Below are positions 1 to 7,614 of a stretch of 64,000 bases of DNA, piece by piece. Position numbers and translations under genes: made by a program. The stretch's first letter is position 1, and each line of letters opens with the position of its first letter. The notes beneath the pieces are model-generated. The model made no database searches, had not been told where the DNA came from, and was given only the letters and a program-made list of their open reading frames with translations. The stretch is from Solirubrobacterales bacterium (GTDB lineage: Bacteria > Actinomycetota > Thermoleophilia > Solirubrobacterales > 70-9): assembly GCA_025450195.1 (NCBI GenBank), contig JANWHW010000002.1:1-64000 (forward strand). The letters run 5' to 3'.

Positions 1-2
1 CC

Positions 3-127
3 GCGGCCCTCTCGGGATGGATCGAGCGCTACAACTACCGCAGACGACATGGCGCCCTCGGCCACCGGCCGCCTATTGCGCGGCTCAGGGAGCTAGCCGG
101 AACAACGTGACTGGCATCTACAGCTAG
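3..127 (+). pseudogene. IS481-type transposase, C-terminal remnant
   Basis: The window opens inside a reading frame that gives IERYNYRRRHGALGHRPP and then RLRELAG, the usual end of an IS481-family DDE transposase (integrase core, rve_3 region). This frame stops at 108-110. The neighbouring frame continues as NNVTGIYS and stops at 125-127, which is the tail expected for this family. The true C-terminus is therefore split between two frames by a one-base change near position 95-100. I infer a decayed element; the rest lies outside the window. No terminal inverted repeat is obvious downstream. Confidence 0.7.
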
Positions 128-153
128 GCCGGATGAGCAACGTGCTTAGGAGC

Positions 154-225
154 TATATCTAGGGGGCGGCCTTTACGACGGGTCGCCGCTTATATCTAGG
201 GTGCCATCTTTACGACGGTCGCCGT
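154..225. repeat. Tandem duplication of a gene 3' end (two ~35-bp copies)
   Basis: Two near-identical stretches lie side by side, 154-189 and 191-225. Both contain TATATCTAGGG followed by TTTACGACGG and TCGCCG. Copy 2 is the last codons and stop of the reverse-strand gene ending at 196 (VVKMAP-stop). Copy 1 reads VVKAAP-stop on the same strand and so looks like the last codons of a lost paralogue. The transposase remnant lies directly beside it, so a deletion linked to the insertion element is the likely cause. Confidence 0.6.
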
Positions 226-915
226 ATAGAGCAAGCGGGCGTTGGAGTAGTAGCAGCCGTAGGTCTTGGTCTTACCGACGCCTTGCTGGGGATGGCCTTC
301 CTGGATGTCGGCCTTGTCGGTGCACTCCCCCGGTTTGCGACTCCCGCGCCAGGTGTTGCTGTCCCCAATGTTGAAGGCAAACATCGGAGCCCAGGTTGGA
401 ATCGTCAGGGCGACCACCTGGCCACGCAGGATCGTCATCGGATGGTCGAGGGCGAAAATCACCCGGCGACCGAAATAGGGGTTGAGGATCTGCACCGGGC
501 TCTGGCGCAACAGCTTGTACGCAGGGGGGCGTGAGCCTTCGATCCGCCGCAGGACCCCAATCCGGGCCTTTGACGGGCTACCGAGGAATTCGTTGAAGAA
601 GGAGACCTCGTCGGTGGTATTGGTCCCATCGGCGCGCGACGGCCGCGCAAGCGTGATCGACCAGGCGACGATCTTGCCGTCGAACGGCGCCTCATACGGC
701 TGCGGCAGGCCCCCTGCGATCGCCTGGAAGCCGGTCACGTGCCCCTCCACCCGGCAGGGAACGACCTCGATGTTGTTGACGACTTTGCCGGGGCACGAGG
801 GTGGCGGCGTCGTCTCAGTGAGGCCAAGCTCCACAACGCGAGTCGGTGCTGAGCTGGCGGCCCCCGGCCGGATCGAGAAAACCAGCACGGCAAGCAGGCA
901 CGCAAAGGCCGCCAT
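196..915 (-). CDS. Secreted protein of unknown function
   Basis: This 239-residue protein starts with a hydrophobic stretch (ACLLAVLVFSI) and an Ala/Ser-rich region consistent with a signal peptide, followed by a globular region with four Cys (PPSCPGK, VVPCRVE, KPGECTD, TYGCYY) that could form two disulfides. I recognise no catalytic motif. The ATG at 915 leaves almost no positive N-region; a TTG at 963 would add residues with two Arg before the hydrophobic core and may be the real start. The open frame runs further upstream into the amidase region, but that part is antisense shadow. The 3' end is duplicated downstream, suggesting a former tandem paralogue. Confidence 0.6.
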   Translation of the reverse strand: MAAFACLLAVLVFSIRPGAASSAPTRVVELGLTETTPPPSCPGKVVNNIEVVPCRVEGHVTGFQAIAGGLPQPYEAPFDGKIVAWSITLARPSRADGTNTTDEVSFFNEFLGSPSKARIGVLRRIEGSRPPAYKLLRQSPVQILNPYFGRRVIFALDHPMTILRGQVVALTIPTWAPMFAFNIGDSNTWRGSRKPGECTDKADIQEGHPQQGVGKTKTYGCYYSNARLLYTATVVKMAP

Positions 916-1086
916 GACCAGCGCACGGGTGCGGGGAAGTCGGTTTTCGGCTGTTATCAGCAAGATCTCAACCTGCAACCCCGCCTCACAGCAAGGGTTG
1001 CGGCTCGGATTCTGCCGTTCGAGCCGGGCAGATGCGGGCCGCTGGGCATAACTGCACAATCCCGGCCAGGTAGGGTGCCAACCGAG

Positions 1087-1281
1087 ATGAGCGCTCCCGA
1101 CCAAGCCGCAAATTTCATTCCAGCCGGTCTTGCGTCGCTTGGAATCGAGGCCGATGAGGTCGAGTTGGCCGTGATCTCCGGCGCGCATCAGGTGTTCTGG
1201 CCCGGAATTCAGCAGCTGTTGGCTCTCGATACCCGAGATGTGGAGCCGGAGCGGAACCCCGACCTCTCCAAAGCGCCATGA
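1087..1281 (+). CDS. Small AtzG/DUF4089-like amidase partner
   Basis: This 64-residue acidic protein lies 46 bases upstream of an amidase. It has a helical N-terminal half (LASLGIEADEVELAVIS) and ends with LLALDTRDVEPERNPDL, a layout like the DUF4089/AtzG small subunits that accompany amidase-signature enzymes. The assignment rests on size, position and this weak resemblance, so it is tentative. ATG 1087 is preferred; GTG 1075 would add four residues. Its stop codon TGA (1279-1281) is the first part of a GC-rich repeat element that fills the gap to the amidase. Confidence 0.5.
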   Translation: MSAPDQAANFIPAGLASLGIEADEVELAVISGAHQVFWPGIQQLLALDTRDVEPERNPDLSKAP

Positions 1282-1322
1282 GCGCGGAGCGAGCGCAGCG
1301 CGTTCGTAAGCGAGCGAAGTAC
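1279..1322 (+). repeat. Post-stop GAGCG-rich intergenic element, copy 1
   Basis: The element begins on the TGA stop of the small upstream gene and reads TGAGCGCGGAGCGAGCGCAG, then continues with AAGCGAGCGAAG towards the amidase start. A 17-base core (ATGAGCGCGGAGCGAGC) is repeated exactly on the other strand at 31624-31640, and TGAGCGCGGAGCG recurs at 63958-63970. It contains no clear ribosome binding site for the amidase. Confidence 0.5.
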
Positions 1323-1327
1323 GAGCA

Positions 1328-2704
1328 GTGGCAGTGAGCGCCCTCGACCTGTCCCTTCGCGAGCAGGCGGCGGAAATCGCCGCCGGCGATTGCGATCCGG
1401 CCGACCTGCTCGACGAGACACTGGCGCGAATCGAGCAGCGCAACCCGGCGCTCAACGCCGTCGTCGAGACTTTCCCCGAGCACTCACGCGAGATGCTCGC
1501 CGCGGCTCCCAACGGCCCCCTGCATGGCGTGCCGATCGTGATCAAGGACGAGTGGCCGCTGCCCTGGCGAGCGCAGCGCTTCGGTGCCGCCGAACTGCTC
1601 GAGCCCACCACTCCTGGGGAATCCGGCCCTTACCGGGCGCTGCGCGATGCCGGGGCGGTGATCGTCGGTGTCGGCAACATGCATGAGCTCGGTGCCGGCA
1701 GCACCGGCAACGTGTCCGTCTACGGCCCCGCGCGAAACCCGTGGAACACGGAGCGTTGCCCGGGGGGCTCCTCCAGCGGACCTGCCTCCGCGGTGGCGGG
1801 GCGACTCGTCGCCGGAGCGGTTGGAGCCGATGGGCTCGGCTCGATCCGCTTTCCCGCCGCCTACTGTGGATTGACCGGGTTGAAGCCAACCTTTGACCGC
1901 TCGGCGATGGACGGTCATCACATGGCCCCGGTCACAACGTTGATCGTCTCTGGGCCACTCTGCGCCGACGCGGCCGACTGCCGGTTGCTCGGGTCGGCTC
2001 TACATGGCGAAGAGCTCGCCGCAGGCGATGCATCTGGGCTGCGGATCGGCGTGGTGCGCGATGTGGTCTCCGAAGACGTAACCGCCGACGTGCGCGAGGC
2101 CTGCGACGCCGCGATCGAGACTCTGCGGGCAGAGACAGGCGGCGAGGTGCAAGAGATCTCGCTGCCAGACCTCGAGCTCTCCGCACTGGCGGCAATCCTG
2201 ATCATCAACGCCGAGAGCCTCAACGGCACAACACCGCAGCAGTTCAATCATCTGCATCCCGACATCAGCCCGCTCAACCGCGGTGTCATGAAGTACCGGC
2301 TGCTGCTGCCCGCGGCGGCGATCGTGCAGGCCCAACGGGTGCGCACCCTGATGCGTCGCCGGCTTGCCGCGCTCTTTGAAGAGGTTGACGTGATCGCCTG
2401 GCCGACCATCCCCGCCCCCGCGCCGCCGCTCGAGTCCCCGGTCGTGGAGATCCCCTCCGGCATCCACAGCGCCGACCAGGCGAATGTGCGAGGAGCCGCG
2501 CTTGCCAACCTGACGGGGATCCCGGCGATCAGCGCCCCGGTCGGCTTCAGTGGCGAAGGCCTTCCGATCGCCCTTCAGCTTCAGGCCGCCTGGGGCCGCG
2601 ACGAGTTGCTGCTAGACGCGGCGGAAGTCCTGGAGCGGGGTAACGAACGGCGCTGGGTGGAGTCGCGGCCGCCGCTGGCAGAAGCTGAGCCGACGGAGGT
2701 CTGA
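1328..2704 (+). CDS. Amidase-signature family hydrolase
   Basis: This 458-residue protein is a full-length amidase-signature enzyme. The Ser-cisSer-Lys triad is visible: Lys in VIKDE near residue 72, cis-Ser in PGGSSSGPAS near 150, and the nucleophile in GLGSIRFPAAYCGLTGLKPT near 172-190. Members hydrolyse C-N bonds of amides, allophanate or amidated Glu/Asp. The absence of gatB/gatC nearby argues against the tRNA amidotransferase subunit. The substrate cannot be named. The GTG at 1328 is used; a second in-frame GTG at 1334 is equally possible. The ABC transporter gene starts four bases after its stop, so it is probably cotranscribed with the exporter. Confidence 0.85.
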   Translation: MAVSALDLSLREQAAEIAAGDCDPADLLDETLARIEQRNPALNAVVETFPEHSREMLAAAPNGPLHGVPIVIKDEWPLPWRAQRFGAAELLEPTTPGESGPYRALRDAGAVIVGVGNMHELGAGSTGNVSVYGPARNPWNTERCPGGSSSGPASAVAGRLVAGAVGADGLGSIRFPAAYCGLTGLKPTFDRSAMDGHHMAPVTTLIVSGPLCADAADCRLLGSALHGEELAAGDASGLRIGVVRDVVSEDVTADVREACDAAIETLRAETGGEVQEISLPDLELSALAAILIINAESLNGTTPQQFNHLHPDISPLNRGVMKYRLLLPAAAIVQAQRVRTLMRRRLAALFEEVDVIAWPTIPAPAPPLESPVVEIPSGIHSADQANVRGAALANLTGIPAISAPVGFSGEGLPIALQLQAAWGRDELLLDAAEVLERGNERRWVESRPPLAEAEPTEV

Positions 2705-2707
2705 CCA

Positions 2708-3679
2708 ATGCCCGCGATCGTGGTCGAGGGCCTCGAGCGCGCCTTCGATGAGGTCCTTGCGGTTCAAGGCGTCGACCTTGAGGTCGACAGCGGCGAAATC
2801 TATGGCTTCCTGGGCCCCAACGGCGCGGGCAAGACGACGACGGTGCGCATGCTGACCACGCTGTTGATGCCGACGGGAGGGCGGGCAACGGTCGCAGGCC
2901 ATGACGTGACTCATGAAGCGCGTGCGGTGCGTGCGTCGATCGGCGTCGCCCTCCAGGAGGCGGCACTCGACCCGCTGATGACGGGACGGGAGCTGATCCG
3001 CCTCCAGGCAACGCTGCAGGGGATCGGCAACGCCGAGGGCAAGCGCCGCGCCGATGCCCTGCTGGAGCGAGTCGACCTGATCGAGGCCGCGGATCGCAGG
3101 GTCGGCACCTATTCGGGCGGCATGCAGCGCCGCCTCGACCTCGCCGCGGCCCTGGTCCACGAACCGCGCGTGCTGTTCCTCGACGAGCCGACCACGGGCC
3201 TGGATCCGGTCAGCCGGAAAACGATCTGGGAGGAGGTTCGGCGCCTCAACGACGAGGGCACGACCGTATTCCTCACCACGCAGTACCTGGAGGAGGCAGA
3301 CCAGCTGGCCGACAACGTCGGAATCATCGACCGGGGTCGGATCGTCGCTGAGGGCACGCCCGAGGCCCTAAAGGACGAGGTGGGCAGCCCACACATCAGG
3401 CTCACCTTGGCCGAGGGCTCGATCGCGGCCGCCGAGGAGGCCTGCGCGAAGATCGGCAGGCTGCTGCCTCCCGTTGACGGCAAGACGGTGCTGGTCGAGG
3501 TCGAGAACGGCGCCGCAGACATCCCGCTCGTCGTGCGAGCACTCGACGGCGAGGGCATCGAGGTGGGCTCGCTGGAGCTGGTCCAGCCGACGCTCGACGA
3601 CGTTTTCGTCGCCAAGACCGGCTACCACCTCGCAGAGGAGGGCGAGGAGGGCACCGAGCAGGAGCAGGCCGAGAAGTGA
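2708..3679 (+). CDS. DrrA-like ABC transporter ATP-binding protein
   Basis: This 323-residue protein is a complete ABC ATPase: Walker A GPNGAGKTTT near residue 37, signature SGGMQRRLDLAAALVHEP near 138, Walker B VLFLDEPTTGLDP near 158, and an H-loop-position Q (LTTQYLEEADQLAD). The C-terminal third resembles the DUF4162 extension of daunorubicin-resistance (DrrA) type exporters. It should energise the two permeases encoded directly downstream. The stop overlaps the GTG of the first permease, so the three transporter genes are translationally coupled. The transported compound is unknown. Confidence 0.92.
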   Translation: MPAIVVEGLERAFDEVLAVQGVDLEVDSGEIYGFLGPNGAGKTTTVRMLTTLLMPTGGRATVAGHDVTHEARAVRASIGVALQEAALDPLMTGRELIRLQATLQGIGNAEGKRRADALLERVDLIEAADRRVGTYSGGMQRRLDLAAALVHEPRVLFLDEPTTGLDPVSRKTIWEEVRRLNDEGTTVFLTTQYLEEADQLADNVGIIDRGRIVAEGTPEALKDEVGSPHIRLTLAEGSIAAAEEACAKIGRLLPPVDGKTVLVEVENGAADIPLVVRALDGEGIEVGSLELVQPTLDDVFVAKTGYHLAEEGEEGTEQEQAEK

Positions 3680-4461
3680 GGCGGCTGGCGACCAACATCC
3701 GAGTGGTGCGGGCGCTCGGAATGCGCTCTGTCCGCCAGACCTTCCGCCGCCCGCAGCTGATGGCGCCGATCATCGTCTTCCCCACGCTTCTACTGGCCAT
3801 CCAAACCGGCGGCGCGGGCTCTGCCGTCAACCTCCCGGGCTTCCCGGAAGTGCAGAGCTTCCTCCAGTTCATGCTTGCCGGGGCGATGATGCAATCGCTG
3901 ATGCTGGCCGGCAACAGCGGCGGCATCGCCCTCGCGGTCGACATCGAGATGGGGTTCACCGACCGCCTTTTTGCGGCGCCAATCCCCCGCTTCACAATCG
4001 TCTTGGGGCGGCTGGCGGGCACCGCGGCGCTGGGGCTGTTCGCGTCGCTGTGGTTCCTGGCGATCGGCCTGATCTTCGGGGCGGAGATCGAGAGTGGCGT
4101 AGCGGGAGCGCTGATCGCGATCGTCCTGGTGACCACCTCGGCGATGGCGGTTGGAGGAATCGGCGCGGCGATCGCCCTGCGAACCGGTAGCGCGAGCGTC
4201 GTTCAGGGCCTCTTCCCGCTCGTCCTCGTCGTCCTCTTCATATCCACCGCCTTCTTCCCCCAGGAACTGATGATCGAGCCGGCGAAGACGCTCGCCGGGT
4301 ACAACCCGCTCAGCTTCATCGTCGACGGGATCCGCGACCCGATGATCTCTGGGATCACTGCCTCCGACATGATCGGCGCGGTGCTGTCGATACTTGGCAT
4401 CGTCGTGCTGGGGCTGGCGCTGAGCGCGCGAGCGCTGCGGCACCGGCTGAGGGTCGGCTGA
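3676..4461 (+). CDS. ABC-2 type transporter permease
   Basis: This 261-residue membrane protein has about six hydrophobic segments and the ABC-2/DrrB pattern: a soluble N-terminal arm (RRLATNIRVVRALGMRSVRQTFRRP), a conserved GFTDRLFAAPIPR turn after TM2, and the PLSFIVDGIRDPMI loop before the last TM. It starts with GTG overlapping the ATPase stop and its own stop overlaps the next ATG. With the ATPase and the second permease it should form an exporter. Confidence 0.88.
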   Translation: MRRLATNIRVVRALGMRSVRQTFRRPQLMAPIIVFPTLLLAIQTGGAGSAVNLPGFPEVQSFLQFMLAGAMMQSLMLAGNSGGIALAVDIEMGFTDRLFAAPIPRFTIVLGRLAGTAALGLFASLWFLAIGLIFGAEIESGVAGALIAIVLVTTSAMAVGGIGAAIALRTGSASVVQGLFPLVLVVLFISTAFFPQELMIEPAKTLAGYNPLSFIVDGIRDPMISGITASDMIGAVLSILGIVVLGLALSARALRHRLRVG

Positions 4462-5249
4462 TGGAGGCGACAGTGACAGCTCCGTGGCGAACGAACCTGG
4501 CGATGATCAGGGCACTGATGGCACGGGCTAGGAACGAGCTGCTGCGGGTGCCGGGGGCGGCAATCCCAGGCGTGCTGGCGCCAACCATCTTCTTCTTGGG
4601 GCTGAATGGGGTGTTTGGCGCGCTCATCCAGCTGAACGGCTTCACCACCGGCAACTACGAGAGCTTCATCGTCCCGATCAGCATGATGCAGGGCGCGGGC
4701 TTCACCGGTGCGGCGGCCGGCGTCAACCTGGCTCGCGACATCGAACAGGGCTGGCTCGACCGGCTGCTCGTCTCCCCCGCTCCACGCTGGGTGCTGCTGG
4801 CCGGCACCGTGCTCGCCGCCAGCGCCCGCTCCCTGATCCCGGCCACCTTCGTGTTCTGCGTTGCGCTGGCGCTCGGCGCCACCTTTCCAGGCCTCGATGG
4901 CCTCCTCGTCACCTACGCAATGGTCGTCTCGATGGCGGCGGTGGCCGCCTGCTGGGGCTCGTTTCTGGCGCTTCGCTTCAAGAGCCAATCCGCGGCGCCG
5001 CTGATGCAGGCAGGGATGATGGCCGTGATCCTGACCACGACCGCGTACGCGCCGCTGGCGCTGCTGCAGGGCTGGCTTCAGGACATCGCCCGGATCAATC
5101 CGGTGACTCAGGTGGTCGAAGCAGCCCGCCAGGGTTTCATCGGCGGCGTCAGCTGGGCGGAAACCTGGCCGGGAGCGCTGGCGCTGGCGGGACTGCTGGT
5201 CGTGCTGGGCACCCTCGCACTGCGCGAAATGAACCGCACTGGGGCGTGA
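4461..5249 (+). CDS. ABC-2 type transporter permease (second subunit)
   Basis: This 262-residue membrane protein is a paralogue of the preceding permease: the equivalent loop reads EQGWLDRLLVSPAPRWVLL and the late loop INPVTQVVEAARQGF. Together with its neighbour it supplies the two membrane halves of a DrrAB-like exporter. The ATG overlaps the preceding stop by one base, and the stop overlaps the GTG of the downstream glycoside hydrolase, so all are read as one operon. Confidence 0.88.
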   Translation: MEATVTAPWRTNLAMIRALMARARNELLRVPGAAIPGVLAPTIFFLGLNGVFGALIQLNGFTTGNYESFIVPISMMQGAGFTGAAAGVNLARDIEQGWLDRLLVSPAPRWVLLAGTVLAASARSLIPATFVFCVALALGATFPGLDGLLVTYAMVVSMAAVAACWGSFLALRFKSQSAAPLMQAGMMAVILTTTAYAPLALLQGWLQDIARINPVTQVVEAARQGFIGGVSWAETWPGALALAGLLVVLGTLALREMNRTGA

Positions 5250-6445
5250 ATCGCAAATCACCGCACCGACGGGCTGTCGACATCGCCGAACGAGTGCTGC
5301 GGCAGAACTGGATGGAGGGCGAGCGCGACGGCATCCGCTATGGCTACACCCAGCCCAGTCCAAGCCGCTATCCATGGCAGTGGTACTGGGACTCATGCTT
5401 CGCGGCAATCGTCTGGCGCCGCTTCGACCGTGAGCGCTCAAGGGCCGAGCTGGAGAGCCTGCTCGCGGCACAGCGACCCAACGGCTTCATCGGCCACACC
5501 ATCTTTTGGGACCGCTCCGTCTCGCTGACCCGGCTCCCCTTCTACAACGTCACCTCCCGCAGCTCGTTTCAAACCGAGACGATCCAGCCGCCGCTGCTCG
5601 CCTGGGCCTGGCGAATCGCCGTTGGGGACCCCGCGAAGGAGCCCCGCATTGCGGCACAGGCTGACTGGTTGGCGGCCAACCGAGACCTGGACGGCGATGG
5701 GCTGCTGTGGATCGTCCAGCCCGACGAGTCGGGGTTGGACGCCTCGCCAAAGTTCGATCCGATCTGGGGCCGCAGGGCAAACGGGCGCATCGGCTTTCCC
5801 TGCCTGGTACGCCGCAACCGCCAGCTCGGCTTCGACGCACGGCGCGTGCGCGACCACGGCGGTCCGGTCGTCTGCGAGGTCCTGGTCAACACGATGTGGT
5901 CCCTCTCGCTGCAAGCGCTGGGCAGGCCATCGTCGACCGGGGCGATGGTCGAGCGCCTCTGGGACGAGCGGCGGGGCGTCTTCCTCGACGAGGCGCAGCC
6001 TGGCGCGGTCCGGCCCGGCGTCCTCACCTGGGCCGCGCTTGCGCCCCTGGCCCTGCCCGATTTGCCCGAGGAGATCGGCCGGCGACTGGTTGAGGAGCAC
6101 CTGCTGAACGAGCGCGAGTTCCTGACTCCGGTGGCTCCGCCCTCGGTCGCCGCTTCGGAGCCGAGCTATGAGCCCGGAGGAGGCCGTCGCCTGCCGCGGC
6201 GCTACTGGCGAGGACCAACCTGGGTCAACTCGGCGTGGCTCGTTTGGCTCGGGCTGCAACGCCTCGGCTACGAGGAGGAGGCGATGCGGCTGGCAAACGG
6301 CCTGATCGGCGCGGTGGAGCGTGAAGGCCTGCGCGAGTACTACGACCCCCGCACCGGCGCCGGGCTAGGCGCAAAGGACTTCGCCTGGTCAGCCCTCATC
6401 GCGGAGCTGGCCGACCCAAGGACGCCGCCAGGCGGCTATTTGTAG
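5246..6445 (+). CDS. GH63 / MGH1-like glycoside hydrolase
   Basis: This 399-residue protein has the (alpha/alpha)6 barrel signatures of the GH63 C-terminal/MGH1-like family: [20 protein letters not shown] near residue 43, [19 protein letters not shown] near 318, and [19 protein letters not shown] near the end. Characterised relatives of this length hydrolyse mannosylglycerate or glucosylglycerate, compatible solutes of thermotolerant actinobacteria. Trehalase-like activity is the alternative. There is no signal peptide, so it should be cytoplasmic. It starts with GTG overlapping the permease stop, and its 3' end overlaps the convergent infA gene by ten bases. Confidence 0.8.
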   Translation: MNRKSPHRRAVDIAERVLRQNWMEGERDGIRYGYTQPSPSRYPWQWYWDSCFAAIVWRRFDRERSRAELESLLAAQRPNGFIGHTIFWDRSVSLTRLPFYNVTSRSSFQTETIQPPLLAWAWRIAVGDPAKEPRIAAQADWLAANRDLDGDGLLWIVQPDESGLDASPKFDPIWGRRANGRIGFPCLVRRNRQLGFDARRVRDHGGPVVCEVLVNTMWSLSLQALGRPSSTGAMVERLWDERRGVFLDEAQPGAVRPGVLTWAALAPLALPDLPEEIGRRLVEEHLLNEREFLTPVAPPSVAASEPSYEPGGGRRLPRRYWRGPTWVNSAWLVWLGLQRLGYEEEAMRLANGLIGAVEREGLREYYDPRTGAGLGAKDFAWSALIAELADPRTPPGGYL

Positions 6446-6654
6446 CGGTAGGTGATTCGACCGCGGTCGAGGTCGTAAGGCGAAAGCTCGATCTTCACCC
6501 TGTCGCCGGGGAGGATGCGGATGTAATGGCGGCGCATCTTGCCGGAGATGTGGCCGAGCACCTCATGGTCGTTATCGAGTTTCACTCGAAACATCGTGTT
6601 GGGGAGGGCCTCGGTGATCTCGCCCTCCATCTCGATCTTCTCCTCTTTACCCAT
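6436..6654 (-). CDS. infA: Translation initiation factor IF-1
   Basis: This 72-residue protein matches IF-1 throughout: an S1/OB-fold domain with [40 protein letters not shown] and ending [17 protein letters not shown]-1 binds the 30S A site and assists IF-2/IF-3 in initiation. In many actinobacteria infA lies with ribosomal protein genes; here a two-gene accessory module separates it from the cca-alr block upstream. The 94 bases before its ATG are free of genes and can hold its promoter. Confidence 0.97.
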   Translation of the reverse strand: MGKEEKIEMEGEITEALPNTMFRVKLDNDHEVLGHISGKMRRHYIRILPGDRVKIELSPYDLDRGRITYRYK

Positions 6655-6747
6655 GCGCGGGGCAGCGTACCTGAACCCGCGGCGCGCCCTTCATGTAAAC
6701 GCCGATCCACAGCGCCGATCTATTGAACAGCTAGTCATTGTTACCCC

Positions 6748-7614
6748 TCATTGGCTGCCCGTATGGCTGAAGCGCTTTGTGATCCTGAGCCGAGTTGCCT
6801 CTGGCCGCCGTTCGAACCATGCCAGCTCCAGGCCAGCAATCGTGTGAATGCGATCGCTAATCCGCGGAGCGATCAGCGCCGCTAGTCGCTCGGCGTAGTC
6901 GCGTAGCTCGAACCAGATGGGGCTGCGCTCCGGTGGCTCCCCGATCAAGAGATAGAGGTTGAGTTGTTTTGCCTTGGGATCAAGCCAGCCTTCAGGATCT
7001 TGCATGGAGCGCCTAAGGCGACTGAGCTGGGTTGGTGGCAAGAGATACGTTGCGCTAGCAAGTGCTTGGATCAACGCGAAGAAGGGGTCCTTATCTGGGG
7101 CTCCGTGGTTGGTCAGCTTGACCTCGCCGAGAATGGGAAGGCGAGAGGTCGCATTTGCGAGAAGTAGGTCGAGTCGCGGGCCCCTTGCAGTGCTGGCGCC
7201 TCCTTTAAGCCGCGCCCCCAGGGCTCGAGTCGAAACGAGCTCCCGGTCCAAGTAGTAGAAGCTCAACGACTCATCGCCAAGCACCTGCCATGGCTTCTTA
7301 CGCTGATGTGGCTTCTCACGCCGACTGTGGAGATAATGACCGAGGGCATCGGTGCTCTCGATGCCCGGCGGCTTTTTAAACGGACGTTTCTTGGGATAGA
7401 AGTCTTGGTCGCTGTAGTCATGCTGGCCAAAGTAGTTCTCGGTTTCGGCCAAGCTATCGCTGAACATGTCGACCAACGCTTGGGGGTCTTTCAAGAGGCG
7501 CTTAGCCTTTGAGAGACGCTGTGCGTACACCTTTTCACCACGCTTGCCAGCACCCTTGAAATGAAGATCCGTGTAGGCGCGGAAGAGGGGCGTGATAGGG
7601 ATCGAGTCGTTCAT
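6748..7614 (-). CDS. PD-(D/E)XK nuclease-like protein
   Basis: This 288-residue protein is not one I can name. Its middle carries a pattern typical of PD-(D/E)XK nucleases: PRLDLLL (Asp near residue 149), then PILGEVKLT (Glu and Lys of the E-x-K pair, 15 and 17 residues later), then a helix with Gln in FFALIQALASATYL. The N-terminal third is basic (KKRPFKKPP, RREKPHQRKKP), suited to nucleic acid binding. ATG 7614 overlaps the stop of the upstream metallo-beta-lactamase gene (TGATG), with GGGAG upstream; ATG 7629 is the longer alternative. GC content is visibly lower than in flanking housekeeping genes, suggesting acquisition by transfer. Function is inference. Confidence 0.6.
   Translation of the reverse strand: MNDSIPITPLFRAYTDLHFKGAGKRGEKVYAQRLSKAKRLLKDPQALVDMFSDSLAETENYFGQHDYSDQDFYPKKRPFKKPPGIESTDALGHYLHSRREKPHQRKKPWQVLGDESLSFYYLDRELVSTRALGARLKGGASTARGPRLDLLLANATSRLPILGEVKLTNHGAPDKDPFFALIQALASATYLLPPTQLSRLRRSMQDPEGWLDPKAKQLNLYLLIGEPPERSPIWFELRDYAERLAALIAPRISDRIHTIAGLELAWFERRPEATRLRITKRFSHTGSQ

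Noticed and set aside
916-1611. Long upstream extension of the secreted protein frame
   Set aside because: The extension runs antisense into the amidase gene, and the signal-peptide-like start is near 915-963.
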